Of a stretch of 44,474 nucleotides of DNA, positions 1-12,300 are shown piece by piece. The position numbers and the translations under genes were made by a program. Every line of letters begins with the position of its first letter. Positions within the stretch are counted from its first letter, which is position 1. Where the stretch lies: positions 202,627 through 247,100 of the forward strand of contig NW_003133344.1 in assembly GCF_000003605.2 (NCBI RefSeq), in the 5' to 3' direction. The notes beneath the pieces are model-generated. The model had not been told where the DNA came from, made no database searches, and worked only from the letters and a program-made list of their open reading frames with translations. This DNA comes from Saccoglossus kowalevskii (taxonomy: Eukaryota > Hemichordata > Enteropneusta > Harrimaniidae).

Positions 1-167
1 ACGACGATTGCCCATACTACTCGCAGACGAAGTTTTCGCAGGTTGAAACGTATGGAGCCTTCAGAAATTCCCAGTCTTCTTGCAATTTCCCTATTAGACA
101 CTCCTTCTGTATACAGTGCTTCAATGTTCCCTTTAGTAAATTCTGACAATTCCCTAACTTTCGGCAT
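1..167 (-). CDS. Tc1/mariner transposase, N-terminal part (cut by window edge)
   Basis: Read on the minus strand from the ATG at 167 down to base 1, an open frame of 55 codons begins MPKVRELSEFTKG and continues with a helix-turn-helix (GVSNREIARRLGIS, then EGSIRFNLRK). This is the N-terminal DNA-binding helix-turn-helix typical of Tc1/mariner transposases, which bind the terminal repeats and cut and paste the element at TA sites. The DDE catalytic part would lie to the left, outside the window. It sits antisense in an intron of the KIF14 gene. The visible part is open, but whether the full gene is intact cannot be judged. The family call rests on the motif, not on a search. Confidence 0.75.
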   Translation of the reverse strand, partial: MPKVRELSEFTKGNIEALYTEGVSNREIARRLGISEGSIRFNLRKLRLRVVWAIV

Positions 168-422
168 GGCTCAATGTTTGTAAATAAAAATTACGTATCT
201 GACACTATGACCTCGATAGGAATATTCATGAACTACAACTGACAGGTATTCCTGCCCAGAAGCGCGTGTTTAAATAATTTCAGCTTCCCAATTGGTTCAA
301 ATTTGCATGAGAAAGGACACGACTATCGCACATGTTTTATGGCGCGAAGTTTTAATGAGATGCAAATGATATGCAAATGAGCGCGCTCCCATAGAGTTAA
401 CCATGGCGATTTTCGCTCACTG
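1..422 (-). mobile_element. Tc1/mariner-type DNA transposon, 5' end of element
   Basis: The transposase start at 167 is followed, going right, by a leader of about 250 bp. CACTG at 418-422 (CAGTGAGCGAAAATCGCC read from the right) resembles a Tc1-type terminal start, but no TA directly flanks it, so the outer boundary is uncertain. The leader carries three octamer motifs (ATTTGCAT at 301-308, ATGCAAAT at 360-367 and 371-378), probably part of the transposase promoter. The other end lies outside the window. Confidence 0.5.
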
Positions 423-686
423 AAAAAACGTCTACATACAAAAAAACTAAACACAAATCAACCATTTTATTTTGACTAAAATGCACTAGTTCTTCTTAAA
501 TTTAGTATATTTTAAAGTCAACACATCATGTTACCCGGAATTGTTATTTTTAGTTACGAAAACGATCAAATGACAGGTGCGTAAATACTTTCTGGCGGGT
601 CTGTAGGTTCAAGGGGCATACTTATGGTCTCCACATAATAATAATTTTTGATGTTGTACATTTTCTTGTATTTGTGATTATTTCAG

Positions 687-3301
687 GTTTGTTGCTAAGT
701 CCTATGATGACATCACTGGTTGGTTAGCACTAGGTAACAAGCAACGAGCCACTGCATCGACCGGTATGAATGATAAGTCAAGCCGATCACATTCAGTATT
801 TACTATTGTACTTACACAGAAAAAGGTAAAACTTCAAAGAGTTAGAGATTACTTTTTTAATTTTCATGATTTACATTACATTTAATTACATTATTTCATA
901 TTTATCATAATACAATGTATACATCAATTTAATCTGATTTGATTATGTGATTTAATCTTATGATTTGAAAAACATGATTGATTGATTTAATCTTCATTAT
1001 TTGATAGACATGATCGTTTGTTAATTTCACTATTGATCTTGCTACTGATGCTGTTACATTTAGTATCAGTGTTGGTTCTGATAATGAAATTGACATATAA
1101 TCAATGTAAATTTTGCTGTAAATCAAACAATAGAGTTCTCAGGAGTGGAACTATGTCACAGAACGTTCTACGCTGCACCACGTATTTCTATGGGCTATGC
1201 GCAAGCTGCTGTGGAGCGCCGGTTGAAGAACTGGTAAAAATATATGCGAACTCAAATTTGAAGTAATCCTGAGCAACCAAATTTATATATGTTGCACATG
1301 TAGGGGTAGTTTTGTTACACTGTAAAGGAAAGTGTTAACAACTACTGTAGATACTTTATTTTCGCTATTTTCGCTGAAGGGATGATTCCGTGAAAATAAA
1401 ATCCAGTGAATATACATTTTTTCCTATATTTTACATTAATCTCATCAAAAATCAGTGAAAATAAATTCCAAGCAAAACGCCCAAAAAGATTTTTCAGCGA
1501 AAATAAAGTATTCCACAGTATCTGAAAGTACAGTTTTCGACTTTTGATTTCACCGTGATGGTTGCCAGGCAGTAAAAATGCCTGGATGTCTGCCCTTGAG
1601 AATAAAGTCATGCATGCAATCACATGTTATGCGATTTGATTGGTAAAGATGGTTCAGCCATGTTAGAAATATGTATTATGTTTAAATACCTGTTGGTGTT
1701 ATAAAGTTATCTTTCTATTTCAGACTGAGATGATAGAAGGTGAAGCTCATGAACACTCACGGACAAGTCGAATAAACTTGATTGATTTGGCTGGAAGTGA
1801 GAGGTGTACTTCTGCTGAGACCACGGGAACCAGACTCCGGGTAAGTTGAAGTATTCAAACATTGTGCATTGTCTGTTACAATCTAGGAACAGAATGGAGC
1901 TTATTGTAATATTGATCTTGGTGAACCTTCTAAACATGGCTTGAAATTAACAGAGACTTCCAATTCTTGTTTTTATGGGGCTACCATTTTTCAAATGTCA
2001 CAGCCTGAATGAAATACTAGAAGTTTACAAAAAAAAATTACACTTTGTTTTTTCGTTGAAAAAAAATACACTTTGTGTGTTCAAAGTTATGGGTGTCCTA
2101 CACAAATTGAGCAATGTGACATTTATCCTTCATTACTTTGCAATATGTTGTTGCTGTGTCTTGAGTACATGACAAATACACTTGATTAGTTATATGTTCA
2201 CTTTATTTTCTAAATGTCTAAGTATTGCTGTAAGAGTTGCGTGATTTATCAAGGAGTTATCGGTTGCCACACTTGTTTACGTTTTGCAAGCATACACAGT
2301 GACCGATCGGCAAGAACCAGTTGTTCGAACCAGAAGATAACAATTTTGCTATTGTAATTAAATATACATGTATGTAGTAATAAAGCAGTTTACATCTACA
2401 CTTTGTATGCAATGTTTAAATAGAAAATGAATTATCTTTCCTGACAAATTCTTTTACAGAATGCACTTGGTATTTTTAGAGATATACTCTATGCATGTGA
2501 TTTTGTGACCATCTTGCAATGTGTTCAACTTGACGTCTTCATTGCATACCACATCTGTTGCATACCCCTATTGTATAAATTCTTGATACAGCCACAATCC
2601 TATTGACTGATGATAAATATTTGATGTTCTACAGGAGGGAGCCAGTATCAACAAGTCTCTGCATACCCTGGGTAAGGTGATATCATCACTATCTGAAAGA
2701 TCTATGCATAAAAAGAAGAAAGTATTCATACCATACAGAGACTCTGTTTTGACTTGGTAAGTAGAAGCATAATAAGTCCAGTCACTTTTTCCTGTATTGC
2801 TAATATTAAAAAAGGAACCCCTTTCATTTTGAACAAAGAAGGGAACATATTTGAATATAATATTTGATTTCTGGTAATAGTTGCACAATCAAATTAATTT
2901 TATGCGTGGTTGCCCTGGGATACTTATAATTTGATAATACACAAATATTTATATACTACTCAAGATGAATTACAAATCCTAAAAGCATTTCACTAGGTCG
3001 TTATCAGAATTTTAGAAAACATGAATGACATGAAAATTTATAATATTAAGTATATCCGGGTATGCTTGATTTCAGAAAACAAACTTTTTTTTTTATCAGG
3101 GCATAACACACACTGTTAACTTTTACAGGTTGCTGAAAGAAAGTCTGGGTGGAAATTCAAAGACTTCCATGATTGCTACCATTGGACCATCGAATAGACA
3201 TTTTGAGGAAACAATGAGCACACTCAGATATGCCAAACAAGCAAGAACTATTGTGAATATCGCTAAGATCAACGAGGACCCAAGTGCCAGGCTTATTAGA
3301 G
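687..3301 (+). CDS. KIF14: KIF14 exons for the second half of the kinesin motor domain
   Basis: Four exons (687-825, 1724-1840, 2635-2756, 3129-3301) encode the nucleotide-sensing half of the motor. Switch I is NDKSSRSHS in the first exon and switch II is DLAGSE in the second. [16 protein letters not shown] (helix 4 region) is in the third and [17 protein letters not shown] with the [10 protein letters not shown] neck-proximal helix in the fourth. Every switch residue expected for ATP hydrolysis and microtubule binding is present, so this half looks functional. The P-loop (GQTGSGKS-type) must lie on exons outside the window. The TGW codon is split between exons three and four and is restored exactly by the proposed junction. 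Confidence 0.95.
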
Positions 3302-6300
3302 GTGTGTACCTTTAATTATGATCCAGTATAGTCTTCTGCTGGATGTGCTATTTGTGCGTTTCTGCTGCCATCATAGTTAGAGACATTTCTACCTAAGTGA
3401 TAGAGGGTCAACAAAGAAGGGGGCATTGACGCTGCAGTTCGGCGTCTTCTACACCGATCTGACGCATATCGCGCTAGGTGTGCTGGGAGTTTGTTCGAAA
3501 TTTCGAACGTTTCGAAGTCAATCGTCAATTGCCATGTATTTTACGGATATATTAAATCGTTTCAGAGACCTGTTTACTAAATAATGATAAATGAAACTTA
3601 GAAAACTTGTAAGAACAAACTGGGCCCAAATTGCGCAAATTGCAATAAGTTTACGCTGCTAGAGTCTGGTTCGGATGGAGTTCTACGCGTGATTTTATTG
3701 CGCTCAAGGACGTTCTATTTTCGAACTAGTTGAAACCGGAAATAAGGCAACTACTTTTGAACTTCAAACACAAATTTGATTATCGTTATTATGTGTTAGT
3801 TTCTGTTTTAAAGATTAAATTATGTATGACAATAATATTTCACTCTATAAACAATATTTCACTAAAATATGTGATTCAAAGGCAACCCAAATTGTAAAAA
3901 GCAATATCAAGTTCCGCGTATAAACACTGTTGTAAAGAGGCGGCGGAGCGGAATATTAGCCAAAATCGGCGAGTAAGGCGTCATATGACACAGGTTTGTG
4001 CTGGGACAGCGCTTCCGGTGACGACACAACGAGAAGGGGGTGCTTTATGGTCACGCGGCCTATCTGTATTTACTAATATTTGACCCGAACTAATAAAATA
4101 CTTGAGTTGCTTAGCAACTTGTGATTACCGGTACTGTGCTGTGTAAACGATATGATTGTGGTAGCTAAGAACAGATAGAATGTCTTACTACTTTGGAAGG
4201 ACTGTCTTGTGTTTATATTTTCATAACTCATTTTGACGTTGCTTCTGATCTACCGGTACGTGTAAATTTTGCTCACGATGGCAATTCAAAGGTCATATCC
4301 TTGTTTGTGTTATTAGCGTTGTTGTTTTTTTTTACTAACCCTTCCTCTTAAGTGACATTATGAAAAAAATATCTTAAAGTTGCACTTTTCAAGCATTAAT
4401 ATTGCTAGGACTATTGTGTGAAAAATTTGATGGTCTGAATGTGTGTGAATTGTGGGAGATGTAGAATAACCACATTTCAGTGTATCTCAATGTTGACAAT
4501 GGTTTCAGCTTCCCATTTGATTGTGCTTTTGAATTTCCTTTGAACCCTTTTGAGAATTAGTGTGTTAGTATATGTGTGAATTTACATAGACTCACTGTGT
4601 GGATTCATACAAATTCGCTGTGTGGCTTCACACGAGTTTGTTATGTGGGTTCTTAGGTTCGGTGTGGGTCCATACTGATTCGCTGTGTGAGTTCATGTGG
4701 ATTCACATGAGTTTGCTGTGTAGATTCTTAGAGATTCCCTGCTGTTCCAAATTACTATGGGTCATAGTAATTTGAATCCTGGTGAATCCTTATTTGTTCC
4801 TGAGAATTCAATCAAATATAATCTCAAGGTGCCAATAAAGCTCTATGAATATTCTCCACGGAACAATTTTAAAAATGAGGAATTCTTAATATCAAAATTT
4901 GGTTAGAATTAAACTTTAATAGTATCATATTTTATCGCTTCATTCTTATAACTTGTTTAATTAATGTGTTAAAGCAATGTTATTATCATGTTCATTTGAA
5001 ATCAGTAAACAGTCTCGAATGCAATTATTCACTGTTTTTTTAATTTCGCTATTTCCACTGAAAAGTATAATTTGCTCAATTCACATAAACATGTCGAATA
5101 ACAATAGAACTCAATGTTTTCCTGTCAATAGACCATTTTCTGTTATGCGTGAAATTGAACGTAAAAACGAGACAAACAAAGGTCATAGTGTCGTAGTGGT
5201 AACAAACATCACGTGGAATTTGACAATCGCAAAAGTATTTTTGGGGATATTTCCATGCTTAATAATGTGCAGTACACATTTGATGATGGTCAATTTCGAT
5301 GAAGTAAGGGTATTCCAATGTAATATTCCCCTGTCAAAGATCAGCCTTTCGATGTGAGCTATGAAATAAACAAATTCAAGTCAGGGAGAATAAATGGTTT
5401 TACAGTATCTGTTGTTTCTTCTTTATAGAACTGAGAGCCGAAATTGAGAAGCTAAAAGGACAGACTAACGGGGGCACAGTGTCGGAGAATGATTACTTGG
5501 CTAGTCTTGGTGAGATAGCATCACTAAAAGAACGTTTACAGGACTCTGAGTTGGCCATGGCTGAAGCCACCAAGACCTGGAAAGATAAACTGGCTCAGTC
5601 TGAGAGGAGTAAGATTGAAGAGTCTAGGGAGCTTGAGGTTAGTTGTGTATAAAATCAAAGAAATAAATTATCTACAGACGATGCAACATGTATACATTAT
5701 AAACCTAACTCAGTTTCTAGTTTTATCTTTTTACTTGTAAACAAAACTACATCACCATTAAAGCGGGGGAGTCGTCACCTGTGCGTACGTCAGATGGCCA
5801 TACATGTAGCGGGTCAGTGTTTACAAACAAGCATCTACCCGTGAGCCTTTGCGTTTTTAGCGTGTGTTAGTATAGTTGCTTGGGACTCAATTCCCGCGCG
5901 TGCGCAGAGGACGACCCTCTCGCTTTAACTATGAAAATGGTGTAAGTACAACTGTAGCAAACAATAATGATTTGCTGTAAATAAATAAATTTCACATATT
6001 AAAAAAATTAATTTCACATAATTTTCTACTTCTTCTCTAAGAGAGCTGGTGTGGCATTCAAAATAGACAACACTCTGCCTAATTTGGTGAATCTAAATGA
6101 AGATCCTCAACTCTCTGAAGTATTGTTGTATCTATTGAAAGCTGGTGTTAATAGAGTAGGACATATGGAAGGTGACAGTCAGCATGAAATCCAACTATCT
6201 GGTGCTCTAGTTGGGAAGAACCATTGGTATGTCTAATCAGTCGAACTCTTATTCAACCTATTAAAAAAAAAGCAAAACATTTATCAAAATGTTGGGAAAT

Positions 6301-9300
6301 TGTTTATTTTGATGCAAATCTTTGATTAGAGTGTTTTGTCTATGATATCTCCATGTTAATCCATTGTTATGAGAATAATGAATGAGACATTATCTGATTG
6401 GATGAGGAGTTGATTCAGTTTGATATAAACCATAGACCCTCTAACAGAGGGTCTATGTATAAACAGAGAATTGAAATTAAATGTGTCACTGTGTGTAAGT
6501 TCATTATTGTTATTATGGTTAACCATCAGTATGTTTTGTGGATTTAATCTGTGGTTAGTTAGGCTTTTCAATATATCAGTGTCAGATTTGAAGGTTCGCA
6601 ATCATATTGGAGGACAGTCTTATGCATCAGTGATTGCACACCTTGCCTGTTACTACATGTACACAGATTTCTGTGATATTTAATTCTAAGTTATTTTATA
6701 ATTTCAGTAACATCAACAATGTTGACAACATTGTGACAATAACACCCCTTGATGAAGCGCAGACATATGTGAATGGCTCTTTGATTGAAGGGCCAACTGT
6801 CCTGCATCACGTAAGTTATATCAAAGATTAGGGTGTGCAGATTTCCTAACCATGTACCGTAACTTTGAAATACATAAGTGATGAGAATCTAGAGTGGGTC
6901 CCACACGCCTGTCAGTTGATTTTAAATCTGACCAATAACATTGTAGAATATGGGTGTTGGTGACCGTGGGAAGATGCGATTGCCAAATTAGAATTGAGCG
7001 AGAATATCACTGAAACTCAGTCATTGGAAAATAAAAAAATTTCATTTTTTTTTAAAAGCAGTTTAAAGAATTCTGCACATAATTATTAAGTAGTATTTAC
7101 TCTATTGTTTTGCCTTTAAACCAATTTGAAATGATTGTTTGAATTGTCCATGCAGGGAGATCGATTGGTAATTGGGGACCACTATTTCAGAGTCAACCAT
7201 CCCCATGAGGTGAAGTCGGGGCGAAGGAAATCAACTGCCGGTATGCCCATAGATTTTGAGTTCGCTAAGAATGAATTGATAACTCAACAGAATACAAAGT
7301 AAGTGATTCTTTTTAAATTATATTTGAATCTGGAATTGGTCAAATTTTCTATTGTTATCGTGTATTTGTTTCTGTGTTAGATTCACGTTTCTTATACAAG
7401 TGCCAAACATAGTTAGAGGTATTCTAGGAATAGTTCACTTTGATGTATAAAATTATTATTTTAGATTAGAGCGATATTATTTGAAGATCGTGTATTATGG
7501 TGATGGCTTTCTAACTCTGTAGTATTTCACTTAAAAGTAACACTCTATATTAAAGTTTGAGGATTTGCTTCATACTGAGTTACTGTGAAGTACAGTAATT
7601 GTGAATATAGGTGATATATTGTCAGTCTATATGCATCACTATTCCAATTGGAAGTTTAAACAATCGCCAACATGCAGACTTGTTGAAAATCATTGCAATT
7701 TGAACATTAGTGGATACTTTCTGCAATTCCCACATTTTTATATCATCAATATTAAGACTTGCACAACTTGTAAATCCTATGGAATGGGTACATTAATCAT
7801 TATTATATTAACTTTGAAATACATTGCATATTACAGACTAGAGGTGGAGCTTGAAGAAGCAAGACTGAAAGCCCAGGAAGAAATCATGATTGAAATTCAG
7901 AAAGCCAAAGTAAGTTCATGCTGTCATTGCACTTACAAAACCACACGCCAACAGATTTTGATCAACTTTAAAATGGGATCACATCTAATTAGAGTTGGGA
8001 AAACTTATTTTGAAGCCCTTGGCATATGATATAATATAATATTTTAAATGCAACAGTTACAGTATTCATAATATATCCTAATCAGAAATTGTCACCAAAT
8101 CTGATGCGAGATTGAGTTGTTCCCAATCTTACATCATTTTTGACTATGTTATTTGTGTTACCAATACGTCTGAGTGAACATCAAGAATTACGTAGGATCA
8201 CTAATGCATGACAAATTTATTGTAGTGTAGAAAATTAATAATTTATAGTATTCGATAAATGACGAAGTACATCAGGTTTTGATGAGTTTAACTCGTCGTA
8301 ACCTTCAAATTTGATTTTTGATAAAGTTAAAACAAATTTAAAAGGACTTTCAAGAAAGTTATGCCGACAATACAATTTTAATCCTTTGAATGTCAACGTA
8401 AACTTTTGTCTCACAAAATTATTTAGTCTTAGTTTGATGCTTTTATGTTTTCTTTTATTTGACTTGCTTTGGATAGGAAACAGCACAACGTGAAATGGAT
8501 AATCAGAAAAATGACTACGAAAACCGAATGACAAGGCTGGAACAGCAGCTGGTAAGCATGTGATTCACTTCTTTATAATTGTGTAATAAGTATATGGACT
8601 TCCTCAACAACAGAATCATTATTTATGGAAACGTTTCTATTGGACTTCCTAGGTTGCTTCAAGTTATTGCACAGGCACTTCGAGAATCCCAAGAGCACAT
8701 TTCCTGTGACCTGTCGTTGTAAATTCCAGAAATCAAAACCTCTCACTGGTAATCTCTGCCACATGACATACTTATGACGTGGTCTTCATAAGCACACACT
8801 GTAAAACTTTAGTGAAGGTGCTTGGTGTTGCTGTGGAACATTGGCCATTTCTTATCATTTATAATAACTTGCAACCTAACGACAGAGGGACACAATATTG
8901 TTTACAAAGAGATGTTTTTGAAGAGTATTTGCATGCAAACTTGAATTGTATTTGAGTCAATTTTCCAATTTTGTGTCAGTATAAAACTAATCAACGTCAA
9001 ATCAAAAATCCCTGCAATGTTCCTAGAAATAATGCAATGCTGCAGTGGAAACCATTAGAAAATTATGGTCTTTCTGATCACCTTTTAAACCAAAATAAAC
9101 AAAAAATTGGCTGTACACAAAATCATTTGTATTTAAAAATATTATTTCTTTTGACTATAGAAAATTCTAATTAGTATAGTTTATTAATGCGCTACCAATA
9201 GAGAAAATACTGTACTATGATTTATACTATCACATTCTACAACATCAGAGTTACTTGTTCTTTTTATGACAACCATGTGTTTTCTATCTGCTTTGCAGCA

Positions 9301-12300
9301 AAAAGAGAGCGAAGGAAGGGAATTGGAAGAGAGAATCAAGCAGGAAGCAGAGGAAAAGATTTTTGCTTTGGAAGAACAGAAAAGGGTGAGAAGCATTTTT
9401 AATCATGAAAATGGGCATTGTAAAAAGGATGGAAAAACAAATGTAAAATATTTTATACTGTGCATGGACAAGGACCCTTTTTCATACATTGCTGTAATGT
9501 TTGTGATATACATATGCAGATTTGTCCTGATCTGGTACTTTGTAAACTACATTCAACTTGCTCTACAAAATATAAACAAACTTTAAGCCCTATCTTTAAT
9601 TTTGCGAAACAAATGTACAACTTAGTTGGAATTCTGATACATGTATTTAAAGACTGAGAGTCACTGTGACTTTTCCTGTGTTACCAGGGAGTCAGAGTGG
9701 CTTTCCCTGGGTTCCTAGGGATTCAATGTCTCATGAGTCACAGTGACTTTCCCTGGGTTCCTAGGAAGTCACAGTGGCATTCCCTGGGTTCCTAGGGATT
9801 CAATGTCTCATGAGTCGCAGTGACTTTCCCTGGGTTCCTAGGGATTCAATGTCTCATGAGTCACAGTGACTTTCCCTGGGTTCCTAAGAAGTCACAGTGG
9901 CTTTCCCTGGGTTCCTAGGAAGTCTAGTGACTTTTGTGAAATTACATCCCGTCATTAAAGCTGCAGTATATGTAGTATACTAATAACATACATGTATGTA
10001 ATAAAATGAGCTATTAATACTATCGTTTTCGAGTTAAATGTACGTCAGAACTTGTCTTGTTTAATTTTTGTTTGTAAAACGCTCAATGCAACTAGCCCAG
10101 GAAGTATGAACAGATGCTATGAAATCTCATATATCATGTATAAATTTATAAGGACAGGACAACTTGAGAAGTGGATTCATCAAACAAATCCCTGACCTGC
10201 TTCTTATTGCTGATTATTCAAGTAGGCAGTTATTTTCGTGTGCAATTCAATGGACTTGTTGATGCTCTAAGATGTTTAGGGGGGGGCAAGGGTTATTTTC
10301 GTTCAACGTAATTGCAATATTTTTTGGTTCGTACAACGTAAATTGAAAAAATAAATTCCGTAATTCTGTAATCACAGGCTAGACGTACAACGTAATCAAT
10401 CAAATATTTTTTTCGTACACTGTAAAATGTGTCATTTTTCTCGGTACGTACAAGAATTTACATCCAAATAATAAAATTGTAAAGAATAATCCAGGAAAAT
10501 TACATTTTAGAAACTGTAAAACGACTAGATGACACAATTCACTGCAAAATTGAATGTCAAGACGTAAAAGGCCCTCTAACCGAATGAAGAGCATTACGAG
10601 GGTAATATGCGCATGCGTCTCTACACGCGGCACAGCAATGGCGGAGAATGTGAGTCGGAGAGCTCTTCGGACCATTCAATGTTCCATTTTTCATCACTGT
10701 AAACTGTAAAAGCGTCTTTTTTTTCTTTGTAAATTGTAAAAAGCCCTTGTTATTTCCCGTAAAACTGTACCAGCTACCCCCCCTTGCCCACCCTCTTTAA
10801 AATTTGATCATAACCGAATCTCCATAAATGCTTGGCGATGTTTGGGTGTTTGCTCACAATGTCTGACCTAGATATCTTGCAAATACTGTAGTTGCTATTT
10901 GGTACATCGCACATATGCTACAAACAAAATATTTCCGAGAATGCAGCTCAAGTCACAAAAAAATGAAAACTGTTTTCAATTCCTCTAAAGATAAAGGGGA
11001 AAGTCAATTAATATGGTTACATATACTCTGTAGATGCTGGAACAGGAAGTGAACGCAAACAGGAAACGTCTACAGATGGAGGCCGTCGCTGCGAGGCAGG
11101 CTTTGGATGACACAAAGTGTTACCAGGCCAGGATTCTACAAGAGCTTGACAGTGAGAAAAAGAGAATAGCCAGGGACGTGGAAAGACTGCAGAGAGTGAA
11201 AAAAGCACGGGAAGAAGAGAAAGCCAAGAGAGGATCAGGTACACTTTTTTCCTTCCCACTCATTCACTCATTTGTTTGAGTTCAGGTTAATTTCATTAGT
11301 AGGGAACTACTAAAGGTAAACCTTTGTAGTATACAATTGTCCCATGGACCAATGCATACTTAACTTACCTTATTTAGCTCATGTTTTTATTGGATTATAT
11401 CAAAATTGAAAAAAAATTAGTTTTTAGTCTCTGTTTAGAACAAAGTCTGAAATTGGGAACTATTAATTTGGGTTTCGTCAGTCTGTGTGTCCATCCGAGG
11501 GCATTTCTCTCACATACTTTGATCAAACACACTTCAAACATAAAACCTCGCCATGTATGATGACAATGATGCACGTTGGTTTCCATAACCAAATTGCTCT
11601 ATTAATATCACATGCATTAAATCCATAAATGAAGTATTTTAATGTTCCTGTGTACATAAAATGCAATTTTTGATTCATGTGCTCTTCTATTAGAGGTGTG
11701 CTTTTATTTGAAATGTGCTTCTAATAGAACAAATACAGTAACTAATATGTTTATCTCCCTATAGACTATGCAAGGAGAAGCAGCAGACGTGATCTTCTTA
11801 GGCTATCCATGTGGTTACAGGAAGCTAATAATATCAGTAAAAGTCTCAAGAAACGCACGGTATGACATGCAGCTACATACACCTGATTAATACGGCACAC
11901 ATGTGTAGACATAAAAACAATTACCACTGGTTGCATGGTGGTTATTGCATAGAAGCCACTCGCCTAACTCATTTTGATTACAGGAAGCTAATAATATCAG
12001 TAAAAGTCTCAACAAACGCACGGTATAGCATGCAGCTACATACACCTGATTAATACAGCACACATGTGTAGACATAAAAACAATTACCACTGGTTGCACG
12101 GTGGTTGTTGCATAGAGGCCACTAGCCTAACTCATTTTGGGGATTGACACGCTAAAAAGGGGGTCTTACATTTGATGAGTGTGTAACTGACTCAGTGGCA
12201 CACTACTTAATATCAAATGTGATTTTGGAGAGAACCTTAGTTAACCTTTTCACCACCAGACTTTTTTTCTGTACTTTTCTTATATTCTTCAATATTTCTG

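Noticed and set aside
3316-3528. A 70-codon minus-strand frame in a CpG-richer part of a KIF14 intron
   Set aside because: It has no recognised motif, no conserved start and no splice context on that strand. The block looks like old repeat sequence.
4977-5357. A 126-codon + frame just upstream of KIF14 exon 5429
   Set aside because: The translation is not similar to KIF14 at this point, the phase from exon 3301 leads straight to exon 5429, and composition is that of AT-rich intron.
11017-11259. An 80-codon minus-strand frame
   Set aside because: Antisense shadow of the coiled-coil exon 11034-11238.
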